Shown one piece after another: positions 22,501-34,061 of a stretch of 64,000 nt of DNA; position 1 is the first letter of the stretch; each line of letters starts with the position of its first letter. A program made the translations under genes and the position numbers. The DNA comes from Physcia stellaris (lineage: Eukaryota > Ascomycota > Lecanoromycetes > Caliciales > Physciaceae), in NCBI GenBank assembly GCA_018902385.1, contig JABSSW010000013.1:310001-374000 (forward strand), in the 5' to 3' direction. Under the pieces are notes generated by a model. The model saw only the letters and a program-made list of their open reading frames with translations, had not been told where the DNA came from and did not search any database.

Positions 22501-24843
22501 TTAGAACGATAGCGCCCACAAGAAACGACCGAGAGGAAGCCGAGTATCAACTCTATCATCTCGATGCTGCGCGGTAAGAGTGATATATCTCTCAAAAGTA
22601 CTTTTCACCGCTGACCAAGTATAGTCGCTACATTCAGGAAATGAGGAACCAGATGAAGAAAAACATCAAGAGAAAGGGACCGTCCCGTCCAGGCTATCTT
22701 CATAATGTTTTCTTGCCCGTGGTCCCTTTGCGGGACTTGATGATCTGCAATTTCTCTGTTATACTCGGCAGATTGAACGCAGCTCTCAAAGCGAGGGGTA
22801 AAGATACTTACGTCAAGTCGATCGCCAGTTGGAGAGACATCAAGCTCTCGGCGGTCGACATCATCCACGCAACATGGCGCGACGGAGATCTCCCTATAGG
22901 AACAAGAGTCGAACAATTGAGCTATTTAACTTACGGCTCCCCGCCCTCAAATTTACGATGCACTTAGTGCATAAAGTGACATTGAAGGATTCGACCGCGT
23001 CAGGACATAGAAAGCTTTTGCTCGGCGAAGCACTTCCCATTTCCGCATGGTACACAGCTTTGGTGCTCGAACATGCATACATTAACGTAGCAGTGGTGCA
23101 TGCTGGCCTAACACAAACCGAAAGATCGACTTTAGGAGAGAAGTTCAATGACCCTCAAAGCGACATTCAAGTCCTTATCCTATTGGCCGACGTATCTATT
23201 GTTGGCCTCAATCTTAACCTTGCCTGTTCTACTGTGTTCATAATGACGATTCTCAGAAATCTGGCACAGGAGATACAACTATGGGGCCGGATTATAAGGG
23301 TAGGCGCTCCTGAGCAAAAGTACTTTTGCGGCACACTGACCTACGCAGATAACCTCCACAGAAGAAGTCTCTGTCTATCGGAAGCACACTCCAAACTCTC
23401 ACGACGATTACCGTGCGTATAGACAGGAGGATAAAGTAGGTGTAGAGCTAGCGACGAAGGCGTATCAGCCTCAGGTCCGCAGCCTTCTAGTAAGACTGCT
23501 CAACGAACATCAAAATGAAGTGAGGGAGGCCCATGATTCGATGGAAGGACAGGAATACATGGCAAAGATGGAAGACTCGTTGCAACCGCAATTAGAAAGC
23601 ACCGACAAGGAGATTGTCTCCGAGTATCAAGCTCATACCACGCCTCGGAATCGTCAGGCTCCCGATCGGTTCAATATCATGGCGTACGACAAGCATGGAC
23701 GGCCAAAAATCCAATTGAATGAGAGCGATTATCAGTGCTACGAATGCCACGCGGGTGTAGACGACGAAGATGCCGTGGAATGCAGTTCGTGCCACGAATG
23801 GTTTCACCTTCTATGTGTAGGACTACAACGACAGCCCAAAAGTGGTTTCGAGTGTGCCTACTGTGTGGAAGACGATGGACTAGCGGAGGAAGCTAGCTCG
23901 GGCAAAGGTGGAAGCGCTAATGACAAAGACTATCAGTCAGACTCTCACTCAGACTCTAAAGAGGACGACACGGACGACAGCTCGCGCCTGAGTCAATCGG
24001 ATGACGAGGCAGAAACGAATCCTTTCAAATTCTTCACCGAAGTAGACGCCCGACAGTTTCAAAGCGAGCTACAAGCAGATGACACAGAAGCCACGTTAGA
24101 ATACCTGCTCAAACAACCCTATGACAAGACCTACCAAGATGAGGATCTCGAAGATGAGATCGTCCTCCAACGAGCGCTACGACTGCTATATGCCGCCCGA
24201 ACGGGAGAAGGAAAACTCCGCGAAAAACCGTCCATCCATATCAAGTACACCCATATATCAAGTGATAAGGCCACAATGATCAAGGACGAAATGGATTCTT
24301 TACATCAGGATCTACTAAAGTTCTTAAACCCCGAAGAGTAAGCTAATATGAGCAAAAGTACTTTTCACTGCTAACCTATCTCAGCTCGACCCCACCGCCC
24401 CTGAATATCTTCAATCCCAAGAAGTCTACCCCTGAAAAGGAGTCCGATAATGAACTCAGATCTAGCGCTCAGGAGAGGCCTGTGGCTGAGCAGGTGTCCC
24501 GTGATGAATCACGTTCTAGCAGTGAGGAGGAGCCCGCCGCTGCTGAGGAGCCCGTTGCAGAGATCAAGGGCCGGAAGCGCAAGGGGAAGGACAAAAGAAG
24601 GAAAAGCTCAAGCGCAAGAGTGAGGATGAGCCTGCCGCTGCTGAGGAGCCCGTTGCTGAGATCAAGAGTCGGAAGCGCATGAGGAAGGACAAGAAGAGGG
24701 AAAAGCGCAAGAGTGAGGATGAGGAGGCAGAGATGGAGCCTGCCGCTGCTGAGGAGCCCGTTGCTGAGATCAAGAAACAGAAGCGCAAGAGGCAGGGCAA
24801 GAAGAAGAGCAAGGGCAAGAATAGGGCAGAGGCAGAGTCGTAG
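19570..24843 (+). CDS. Large SNF2-family ATPase with PHD finger; palindrome-bearing introns
   Basis: Six exons (19570-21143, 21200-22102, 22158-22573, 22625-23299, 23349-24337, 24385-24843). The first ~500 residues have no domain I recognise. Then comes a SNF2 helicase core: motif I DETGLGKTKQT, motif Ia IIVPATLIKQW, motif II IIDEGHRAKN (Rad54/CSB-like), motif III ITATPMQN, then HAGLTQTER, VGLNLNLAC and motif VI QEIQLWGRIIR. A C4HC3 PHD finger follows (CYECHAGVDDEDAVECSSC, WFHLLC, CAYC), then an acidic region and three Lys/Glu repeats. Such proteins remodel chromatin, the PHD reading histone tails; here that is inference. Six single-base deficits (about 20685, 20740, 20819, 20952, 22935, 24592) must be restored, giving 1673 residues with exact closure. 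Four of these cluster in 270 bp outside long homopolymers, so partial decay cannot be excluded. Confidence 0.85.
21144..21199 (+). repeat. Intron 1 of SNF2-PHD gene with palindrome AAAGTACTTT
   Basis: 56-nt GT/AG intron. The palindrome AAAGTACTTT (21170-21179, within GAAAGTACTTTTC) ends 20 nt before the intron end. Confidence 0.8.
22103..22157 (+). repeat. Intron 2 of SNF2-PHD gene with palindrome AAAAGTACTTTT
   Basis: 55-nt GT/AG intron. The 12-bp palindrome is at 22115-22126, followed by CACTGACTC (branch site) and CTGTAG. Confidence 0.85.
22574..22624 (+). repeat. Intron 3 of SNF2-PHD gene with palindrome AAAAGTACTTTT
   Basis: 51-nt GT/AG intron. The palindrome is at 22594-22605, followed by CACCGCTGACC (branch) and TATAG. 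Its 3' half closely resembles intron 5. Confidence 0.85.
23300..23348 (+). repeat. Intron 4 of SNF2-PHD gene with palindrome AAAAGTACTTTT
   Basis: 49-nt GT/AG intron. The palindrome is at 23316-23327, preceded by GAGC as in intron 5 and followed by CACACTGACC (branch) and GCAG. Splicing restores the SNF2 frame RIIRITSTEEVSVYR. Confidence 0.85.
24338..24384 (+). repeat. Intron 5 of SNF2-PHD gene with palindrome AAAAGTACTTTT
   Basis: 47-nt GT/AG intron. The palindrome is at 24354-24365, followed by CACTGCTAACC (branch) and CTCAG. Confidence 0.85.
24530..24774 (+). repeat. Tandem coding repeats at the SNF2-PHD C-terminus
   Basis: A 39-bp block encoding EPAAAEEPVAEIK recurs at about 24530, 24628 and 24736, each followed by a Lys/Arg-rich spacer. 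The periods are 98 and 108 bp. The 98-bp period is one short of 33 codons, matching the one-base frame break inferred at the AAAA run near 24592. Confidence 0.85.
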
Positions 24844-25196
24844 TTTCACGATGCTGTGTGGGCTTGTTACGAACACGCATACGAGTCATATAGCTATGCT
24901 GTGGAAATTACAGAACTCGTCGAGTCTGCTTCTACCTAAATGAAATTTTTTTCGTGAGATTTGCATAATCGCTGGTTTTTTTGCGCGAATTGGAGCCTTC
25001 CCCTCGATTTAATCGGATACGTACCTTAGTGTGACCATTATATTCCTGCCGTTTGCCTACTTCACCTCGAGTCAATTATTTCTCGAACACTCATAAACCT
25101 GCATACGTCTAGTTGTGTGGCTCTTGAGCTTCTAGGTCAAGATGATCCATAAATTTTGCTACCTCTCATCAAGCTTCTCTCGAGTTTAATTATAAT
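24844..25196. other. Intergenic region between SNF2-PHD gene and MED16
   Basis: About 350 bp, T-rich. It serves as 3' end of one gene and promoter of the next; no other feature is seen. Confidence 0.5.
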
Positions 25197-28100
25197 ATGC
25201 CACTGATCATGGAGCACGATCTTGATGATCTTTTTGGCGATGCTCATTCTCTATCTCTCCCACGACCATTACCTAAAGGGCTAGCACAGCGTGTGGACGA
25301 ATTACGTCTGGGAGGCTGTCGCCAGTATGTGCCTCGCCCTGCTTCATCTACAGTCCCCCATGGTCTGAAATCGTCCGCAGAAGGATAGCCTGGTCCAGGC
25401 TGGGATGCATTGCCTATATATCCGGGGATGGCCGGGGTATATGCAGTCGTCATTTGTTTTGCAAGCCAACCGATGGACAATGGACCTTGAGTGAAGAACT
25501 ACCTATCGACGGTGTTTCCGCTGTCCATGGCGGTGTTTCGTTGGTCAATATATCCTGGAATCATCAAGGCAGTGAGCTAGCTGTCTTCGACTGCCTAGGC
25601 AAGGTTTCGATTCTCTCTGTAATCGTCAATCTTTGTGAATTCTCAGTGCCTAAGAAATGTGTGCTCGATTCAGAGGATAATCTGAACGAGGTTGTTGGGC
25701 TCTTGTGGCTCAATACTGACAAGCCGGTAAACCCTTATCGGGGCGTACAATGGGCAATGACCATGCTTACGACAGCAGCTATCATTTCATCCGCCGGCAC
25801 AAAAGAAGGATGGGCAATGGAACTTCTCGCCTCAACAGCACAAGGCACTGGGTCCTAGTAACCCTGTTGGCGGTATGTCGGCTTTAGTCACAGTAACTAA
25901 GGGAGCCGTCATTCGTGTACTTTTTCAAGGCCAAGATCGGGCGTGGCACCAGTCAAGAGCAGAGATAGAGAAAATCACTTGTCCATCCGAGCTCGTTCTG
26001 CACGCTACTCTATGTGCTCATAGAGGTAGGCTCTGTACATGGGTCTCAAGACTTGGGCTTACATTATGATCAGATAGTACAATGCTTCTAGCAACTCATA
26101 CTTCAGGACAACAGATCTTGCTGTATCGTGTCACATTCAACTTCCAACGACTGGCTTTCGATATCCAACATCTTAAGACTTTAAATGATTGCTTTCCAAA
26201 GGCTGTCAACTCAAGTAACTCCGAATCAAGTGCAAGTTATACCGATGGTCAATTGACACATCTCGAGTATTTCCCCCAAGGACCGGAAAACCGCAAGGGG
26301 GATCCTTCGCGGCCTTTTGTCCTTGCGTCCTTCACAAACCTTCCAGACCCCAGATCTAATGGAGTTGGTCAAGAGCCGTATAGCGTTGTCTGCAGGTGGG
26401 ATCTACATAGTACGAAGCCAAGAATACACTCCCAATTTGAGCAATTATCGAAGAAGTCCACCAACTCTTCTCCCGACCTTGGTGTATGTATATGTACCTT
26501 TTTTTTTTCAATGTGGCAAATCTAAGCTGTCAGACTAGACCGAGGTTACTGTGAAAAGACTGCCAGACACGTTCATCCCTAAAATTTTCCTCTCTGTCCA
26601 GCAACTGCAGCTGAGCACTATTTTGGCAATCGCCTACAGTGACGGTAGCATCGAGGTCAGGGATAGGCTTACAATGGAAATTGTTCAACAGGACAATGTC
26701 TTGGAGCAGGTCTCAGGCCTAGGTCAGATCGGTTTCGAATTCCCACAAGAACATCAATGTAAGCAGAACGAATGATCAATGCCACAAGATATTTGTGTAC
26801 CTGACCATCTCAGACCTCAACATTGCTCTATCTCCAAATGCTTGCGCCGCAGTATCCATGGCAGACACTACCGATATGCACCTGGGACTCATACAAATGC
26901 CACTCCAAGATGGCACTGAGTCGCTTCCGAGCTGTGATTGGACCTATCCTCCATTCTATTCTGACCTTCCTGCTGATTACATATAGCGTTTCACGAAGCG
27001 GCTACTGAAGCGTTTGCATTACACTTCTCTACAGCCTGCTCAAGCCACGGTAATTATCAAGACGATCTGATCGCAGTAATTCAACTATTTTCCAAACAGC
27101 ACCCTGACGGCAACACCCAGCGAGACTTTCTGAGTGAAATCTACCGAGTCCTTGAAGTCCGCTTGGATCATTCCTTGGAATCTCATCCGGACTATCTATT
27201 TAAGAGTCCGATGGTACAGCGATGTCTCGGGATGCAACTCTCGCTAGGCTCATCAGGCGAACGACATCCTCGACCATTGCCCGCGAAGATTGCTCAAGCA
27301 TTCCTTGACGTTAGGTCAGTTACATTGATTCTGACTTATACACTCAAAAGCATAGCTGGAGGCGCCAATCACGAGAGTGACCGAAAGAAACAACAGGAAA
27401 TCGACGCAAGGAAATCGGGTATAGCACCCTACCTGTACATGACTGACCGGTGCTGCTCATCAAGCTGACGCGCACTAGAGGATCTTCAATCTGTGACAGG
27501 CCTGATATTATGGTGTATCTCTTTGATGGGCTACATCGTCGACGATCTCTTCCAACTCAGCGACTCAATGCGCGAACACGGCTCAATGGACGTCAACCAC
27601 CTGAACACCCTCAGTAAGTCCCATACTCCTCACCAAGCCCCCTAATCTCCCTCCATCACCTCACCCACTCCCCCATCTCAACCACGGCCAAAAACTGACT
27701 GCCCACCCCCACGGCAGTCTCAAACTCCACCAGCCCCTCCCTCCCCCTCCTCTTCATCTCCTCCTCCCGCACCTTCATCCGCTACCTCTCGCGCTACCTC
27801 CGCCAACTAACAGCCGACGCCTACGCCGCCCAAAACCTACTCCCCCTCGCGCCCGCCTTCGCATGCATAGCGTCCATCCTGAAAGACGCCCCGCTCCCGA
27901 TCCACACCTTCGACAAACTCCTCTCCGAGCTCGACGCCGGCATCAAGGCCGCGTACCAAGCCTCCGGCACCGGCGAGACCGAGCGGAAAAGCACGGAGAA
28001 GGCGATGCTGGTCTCGGGACTCGTCCCTGGCGTGCTGGCGCCTGCTGTGGAGGGGCTGTTGGGCGCGAGCGGGACGGTGGTGGGGTTGAGGGCTGGTGGG

Positions 28101-28455
28101 GAGGTGGATGTTGCGGGGCTGTATTTTGGGGATTTTTCGTGGTTGGAGGTGGGTGATGATCGGAGGACGAGGATGTGGATGCTGGGGAGGAGGTTGGATG
28201 TTATTCGGAAGAGCGTTATTGAGATGGAGGGGGACGGGGTGGAGGAGGTGGCGGAGGGGGTGGCGGAGGTGGAGGAGGAGGAGGGGGGAAGGAGAGAGAG
28301 GAAAGGCCAGCAGGAGGTTGAAGAGGTGTACCCGCTGCTGTGCTGTTACGGAGGATGTGCAGAGGAAGGAGAAGGGGATTTGGGGGAATATGGCTGTGGT
28401 CCAGTTGCAGCGCAATTGTCTTTGTGGGGGGTGGTGGATGATGGTTGAGAAGTGA
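25197..28455 (+). CDS. MED16: Mediator subunit 16 (tail module)
   Basis: Seven exons (25197-25324, 25381-26025, 26074-26483, 26539-26758, 26814-27418, 27479-27613, 27718-28455). The start [15 protein letters not shown], the block [11 protein letters not shown] joined over intron 1, the WD-like segments ([44 protein letters not shown]) and the Cys-rich end [15 protein letters not shown] / [11 protein letters not shown] match fungal Med16 (yeast Sin4). It belongs to the Mediator tail, linking activators to RNA polymerase II. Five single-base deficits must be restored (25740-25743, 25785-25787, 26981-26986, 28283-28288, about 28305), after which 961 residues close exactly. A G/A-rich low-complexity stretch at 28230-28300 encodes Glu/Gly/Val. 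The gene converges on NAA15. Confidence 0.92.
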
Positions 28456-29096
28456 GGTAATATCTTTGGTATGGCATGTCCTGATGTAGCACATGTATGG
28501 TATAGGTATAGGTAATGGGTAGAGTTGTTAACATTGGGAGGGCAGAACTCAGAACGAATGCTGCTTTTGGTTATCTTCATTCATTGTTATGGTTGGTGTT
28601 CTGGGACAATATGAGTACATTATAGTAGTCATTAAGACTTTTCTTGCTGTTCATTGGAAACATTAAATCTCTATTTCCCCCTAGATAGTAGCAGTTGAGA
28701 CTTTCGATATAAGGCAAGTAAGGTAGCTATCCGTCCTCACCAGCCTCACTTCGAGCACCTTGTTTCATTGTAACAATAGCCCAAAACAAGTCCTCACATC
28801 CCCTTTCCTGATTTTGCAGTATCGGTGGACTGTTAGGATAAGTGAGAAGATAAGAGCTGGGGGGTCGCAAAGAGAAGAACAGGAGGACGGGAAGGGAAAT
28901 AAAGAGCCAGCAAAAAAAGCATGATTGCAAACATCCAAATCACACAGTCCAATTTATTTTTGGTTTGCCGCCCCTTTGTAATATTGATCTTACCCCCCCT
29001 TCCCCCCCTTTTCTATGCCGGACCTCCTAATCCACATGTTGTTGCCCCCCATCCCGCACTCTCACTTACCTACCTATACCCCGATCCTCCACCGCC
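28456..29096. other. Convergent 3' region of MED16 and NAA15
   Basis: No supported gene. It carries C-rich tracts near 28990-29010 and a short GTATAGGTATAG repeat at about 28498-28510. Confidence 0.5.
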
Positions 29097-31860
29097 TCAC
29101 TCAAAAGCCGTAGCCTCAGGCCACCGCTGCGCTGCTCTAGCCTTATAGTCCGCAACGACCTCATCCTTCGCATCCCACCTTCTCAGCATCTCCGCGCCCC
29201 GGATCGCATCCTCGAGTCGACAACCCCCCTCATCGAGCTCCAGGGTCTTCATCAGCTCCTCCTGGACACCTCCCCAGACCTTGGCCTTATCTTCGTCGCT
29301 CGTCAGGGCCCACCGCGCCCTCAGGGCAGCGTGCACGTGCGGTGCAGACTGTTTGTGTTCGGTGAGGAATGTGTCGTTGCGTTGCGTTAGGTTTGTGTCC
29401 GCGGGGAGAAGGGGTGGGAATTCGGAGTCGATGATTGAGGAGACGGCTGCGGGGAGGGGGGAGGGTAGGGAGTTGAGGGCGTGGCGCAGGCGGAGGGTTT
29501 GTTCGTGGAGTGTGGGGGAGGAGGGGTCGAGGGAGTGGGCGGCTAGGAGGCAGCGCAGGGCGAGGAGGTATTTTCCTGCGCGGGAGGGTCAGTATATTAG
29601 GAGTGCGGAAAATAGGAGTGTGGAAACAGCACGAGGTCGTAAGTGTTCTGTGAGGGTTTCGAAAGAGGGGGAAAGGGGGACCACTCACTTCTTCTGATAA
29701 AGACCTCAAAACTCGCTAGCTGGGCTTCGAGGCTTTTGGGGCTATATTCCAGTAATGGCGTCACGAACTTCATTGCATCGCCCAATGGATCGGTAGTCTG
29801 CAGTAGTTTCTGGCCTGTAGGGTCTTTATCCTCTTTCTTGATCTCGCCGTCCGCGCCAACATTGCCAGCGGTCTTCTTCGCATCTTTCTTTTCCGCTTCT
29901 TCTTGCTCCTTCTTCTCCTGGTCCTTTTTTGCTTTTCTCTGAGCTTTCTTCCGCTCCGCTTTATCGAGCTTGTCAAGATCACCGTTAACACCGTTCGAGA
30001 GGTTCGCTTGGGAAAGTGAAGGTTTGTCGTGTAACAAGACGTAGATTTTGGCGGCGTTGATGGCGGCGCGAGTGAAAAAGGGATGTTCGCGAAGGTGGTC
30101 TTCCCATCTTATCATGTCGACATATGCTCGTATTTGACCTTTTCGTAACGAGAATGAGTGGAAGTCGAACTGGTCTTCCTGCCATATCTCGAACAGATCG
30201 TTGATTGCATGGAATCGCTTTAATGCTGTCCCAAACTTCCCTTGACGCAGATGCGATTCGCCATCTTCCATGATGAACCATACACATTGCATGTCGTGAA
30301 GGTCGCCAAGGGCCCCCCCTACAGCTTCATTACGGGTGAACTTACTCATGGTCTTTAGTGCGGCTTCATTCTCGTCGTTTCGTAATTGGTATTTTGCAGC
30401 CTTGGTATTTATGTACCGGTCTCGGTCGTCCACTGAACGAGCCTTCTCCATGGTCTCGGACGCTTTTTTAGTATTCCCATAATGCTTCCATATTCTCGCC
30501 TTGGTCATGTACAAGTCTACAGATCCAGGATTGGAGCTAATCGCATCATCAATGAGGTTCATAGCCTTTCCTAGATCGCGGCTGAGGTGATAATTATAAT
30601 GTTGTACAAGAAAATATCGAACAGACGAAGCGAAATGCGATGCACTGCCGTTGACTTGCTTTCCCTTCGATTGAACTGCTTCGCCGCCGGCGGGCTTCTC
30701 GCCATCTGGTAGATCTGGCTGTTTCTCCGCCGAGCCATTGGCGTGCGAGTTATCGATAGAAGCTGCATAGCCTTCAACTAGGTCTTGTATCGTATCGCGT
30801 TTCGTAGTATTAGTGTAAAGTGACTTGATATTTGCGAACGTTGAGGGAACCCCTTTGTTCAGCATATGCCTTAGATACGTGTCTGCTGCTTCCCTAAAGT
30901 CGTCACCCTCAAGGAAATCTAACGGTACTCTTCGCGCTGCATCACCTCTCGGGTTCTTCTTGGCATACTCTGCATATAGATTTTTCAATGCATCCAGATC
31001 CGTATTCTGCAGCCCTAGCGCCGTCACTAGGCCATCATAATAGGCCCTGTATTCTGCATTTCTATCCAGTAAAGTGCGATATGTCTTTGCAGCTTCTTCA
31101 TTTCGGCCTAGCTTCAAAAGATATTGTCCACGCATCTCCATGACTGCCGTCCGGTCTAAGTTGCCCTTCGAGACAGCATCTAGATGGTCCAGAGCTCGCT
31201 CCGTCTCTCCCATTTCGGCTATTATCGTATTTTTGTACAGCACCGCCTCGGAGTGCTCAATGTCACTCTTTGGAGGTGGAGATTTGATGGTGTCTTCCCA
31301 TGCGCTTAAAGTCCTCTCAGCATCGACCAATTGACCTGCCAGATGTTGTGCTATGGCCAATGCAGTCCAATTCTGCCGTATTCCTGACCTTGCCTGTAAG
31401 ATGGCTCTTCGGCTTTGTATGTAGCCCTGGTAGTCTCTCATCTGCATCTGCAACAGTGCCAGGTCCCGCTGTATTTGGGCCGAGCTTGGCTCCAGCTTCA
31501 ATGCGAATCTGTAGGCCTTGATCGATTCCTCAAAGTTCTTGACGGATCGATAAAGAAGGCCGTACACATGCCAGCAGATGTGGGATTTCATGTCGTTCTT
31601 CAGGGCGAGCTTGGCCAGCGTAAAAGCTTCTTCGGTATTACCTTGCGAATTGATGAGGAGAGCTTTCATAGCTTGGGTGTCGCCATGATCTGGGTGCTTT
31701 CGAAGGATCTGATCGGCAGCCTTCAAGCCTTTTTCTGCTGTCAGTAATGTCTTGCGCTGACCGTATGGTGTTGCATACCTTTCTTATATTGCTTGTTCTC
31801 GTAGCATTTTACAACCTGGCCAAAGAGCGACCGCTCTTTAGCACCAGGTAAGGAAGGCAT
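29097..31860 (-). CDS. NAA15: NatA N-terminal acetyltransferase auxiliary subunit
   Basis: Three exons (31860-31779, 31728-29689, 29575-29097) give 866 residues. The protein is a chain of TPR-type helical repeats from start to end, beginning MPSLPGAKERSLFGQVVKCYENKQYKK, then GLKAADQILRKHPDHG. It contains a Lys/Glu-rich linker (KAERKKAQRKAKKDQEKKEQ) near residue 600 as in all NAA15/NAT1 proteins, and ends with ARAAQRWPEATAFE. NAA15 wraps around the catalytic NAA10 and anchors NatA at the ribosome exit tunnel for co-translational acetylation of Ser/Ala/Thr N-termini. The first intron has three possible acceptors (ACAG, CAG, AAAAAG within 10 nt); the last matches the family best. No frame break is seen in the 2-kb main exon. 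Confidence 0.95.
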
Positions 31861-32450
31861 GGCTCAGGCACGTTGGCTGTTCAATGCCAAAGACCAAAAA
31901 GGAAAGACAGACTCTTGGTTCCGCGCCGTTGTAGCTTGCGAATGCTCAGTCCATGGATTTGTTAGGAAGCCGCAAGCAATCAAGAACTTTCATCCATTTC
32001 TCCGGGATATCAGGAAGAAAAGATCAAAAGTGAACTGGAATAGATCAATTAGACTCACAGCTAGCCTCTAGGTTGGTAAATCGCATACTATGAAGAACGA
32101 TGGTGTCGTGTGAGAGGGGTGCTGAATTTCCAAAATGATGGGATGCTTCAAAACCCTTTGCGGGCTAGTGCGGCTTCCAGTGGAAAAGGTAGAAACCATA
32201 ATTCACACATCACTTCGCGAGCAATAAATCAAATCAATCTACGAGCTCGACGCACTTTGGTGTCTTAAACTGCTAACCGTCCAATAGCGTTCAAGAATTC
32301 ATGAGCGATCACCAACGTATGCGGACAATTCGAGCTGGCAATATATAAGCCAAAGTAGAATTAGGTCTATATACAACTACGCTGCAAGGGTATCTTATGT
32401 TCACAGCTTCTAAGATTACAGATTTCATTTAGATGCGCTCCTTCTCCTCT
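31861..32450. other. Region between NAA15 start and TIM54 end
   Basis: About 590 bp holding the NAA15 promoter and the TIM54 3' UTR. No other gene is supported. Confidence 0.5.
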
Positions 32451-34061
32451 TCAGTCATCTTCTGCCCCCTTTAAGCCCATTTCCCACCCCCTTACGCCCT
32501 CTTCCCTTCGAAGGCCCAGCCATCTGAGGACGCTGTCTATCCGTCCTTTCCTTGCACGGTCTTCTGCTATCAAAGCAGCCTCTACATCTTTTATTCGCTC
32601 ATCTTCTTCGTGCTTTGGCAGATCAAATACCCTCATTCGCGATCCTATTCGTTCATCGATGATCATCTTCTCTTGCCATGGACGTTCGCGACTTGGAGAA
32701 TCCTCGGTGTTTGGTGCCCATGCAGATTTATGCCACTCGACTTCCTCTTCGAGAAGCATCTTCTCCTGTTCCCAGACCGGCGATGCCTCTGCAACATCAG
32801 TCGACGCAACACTAGGTGAATTCGCATCTTCTGGGTCTGCGCTGCTGACGAAATTACGATCAAGGTGGAAGACCCTACTGTCGCTCGCTAGAACTAGGGT
32901 AGCAACTGACCGACCGGTTTCATCAGCAAGGTGCCGGCGGTTCAGGAAGCGGTAGACACGAGTAGGTGTGTTCAAGAAGCCAAGAAGATGTGGAAATGGC
33001 AGGATTGTTGAGGGAGGAAGCGTGGCGGGGACTTCCGGGGAGGGAGATGAGATAGAGTAGACTGTTGGAAGGATATAAGGCGGGGTCACAGTTTTCTTAG
33101 GGGCCGATTTGTCTGGGGATTGTTTGGGGTCCTGAGTGGGGCTTTCACTTTGTGGTGATCCTTCTTGTTCGGCGATACTCGGCTCTTGCTGAGACTGATT
33201 CGGATCTAGGATAGGTGAGGCGCTGCTAGTTGTGGAAGTATTCGCTGAAGCGTTCAATGGGGATGGAGGGGTTGAAGAAGTGACTGTGTCGGAGAAAGGC
33301 TCGGAAAAGGATGTTTGGTCGTTCGGAGGGGGTTCGGATGACTGAGGAGGATCCAAAGGGCCCAGCCAGCCTTCATGCAGGCCACGCACATACTCTTTCC
33401 AAGTATGTCGCCCTAATATCAAGTCGCCCTGTACACCATCCCAGTTCTTTATCTGAGCGCCTCGCCGGAACTCCTCAAGTCTGTCCTCTGTAGTTTCTTC
33501 GGTCTCTTGCATTTCTACATTTTCCCCACTTCGTCTTCGTACGCGCCTGATCTTTGAAGCAAGACCGGCACGTACTTCGCCCTCTCGGCGCCCTTCTATT
33601 ACTTCCCAGTCCAGAGCCCCAGCTACGAGGACAGGCTTGACATACTCGTGAAAATGCTCCCGCGCCGCTCTCAGTCCATCACCTGGGGGAGCAGACAAAA
33701 AGATGGTAATAGTCCGCGGCATCCTATTCGTTGGTAGTGGTTCTTCTGCTAAATGAGAGACAGCCTTGCACCATCTCCGCTGAGCCTTCCTCTTGTGGTA
33801 GCGATCGTATAAAAGTGCTGAGGTGAAGGAGCCTGTGACGGATAAGAATATGAGCCAATTTCGTGAAGGGAGTCGGAATCGGAAATTTGGAATTCCTTAG
33901 ACAGTATCAGTACGTTTTTCTGCGTCTTGAAGGATCGGAGACGCACCCATCATTCGAAGAGCAGGATTTGGAGTGGCCTTGGACGACGGCTTGGCTTTAG
34001 ACGGTGGGACAGCATCTTGAGCGCCTGTGACAGCTGTAGCAGCAGCTGGCTGCTCTGCCAT
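32451..34061 (-). CDS. TIM54: Mitochondrial inner-membrane import subunit TIM54
   Basis: Two exons (34061-33947, 33895-32451; 51-nt intron) give 519 residues. The Ala/Pro-rich N-terminus leads to NPALRMMGIPNFRFRLPSRNWLIFLSVTGSFTSALLYDRYHKRKAQRRW, which contains the single membrane span and is the hallmark Tim54 region. Then comes PRTITIFLSAPPGDGL with the conserved VKPVLVAGALDWEVIEG. A long Ser/Pro/Gln-rich linker separates this from the C-terminal block (YILPTVYSISSP, GRSVATLVLASDSR, WHKSAWAPN). Tim54 is part of the TIM22 complex that inserts carrier proteins into the inner membrane. Its start lies only 180 bp from the HOM2 start on the other strand. Confidence 0.95.

Noticed and set aside
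27837-28580. 247-codon minus-strand frame
   Set aside because: Antisense to the last MED16 exon; Pro/His/Leu-rich reading of a G-rich strand.
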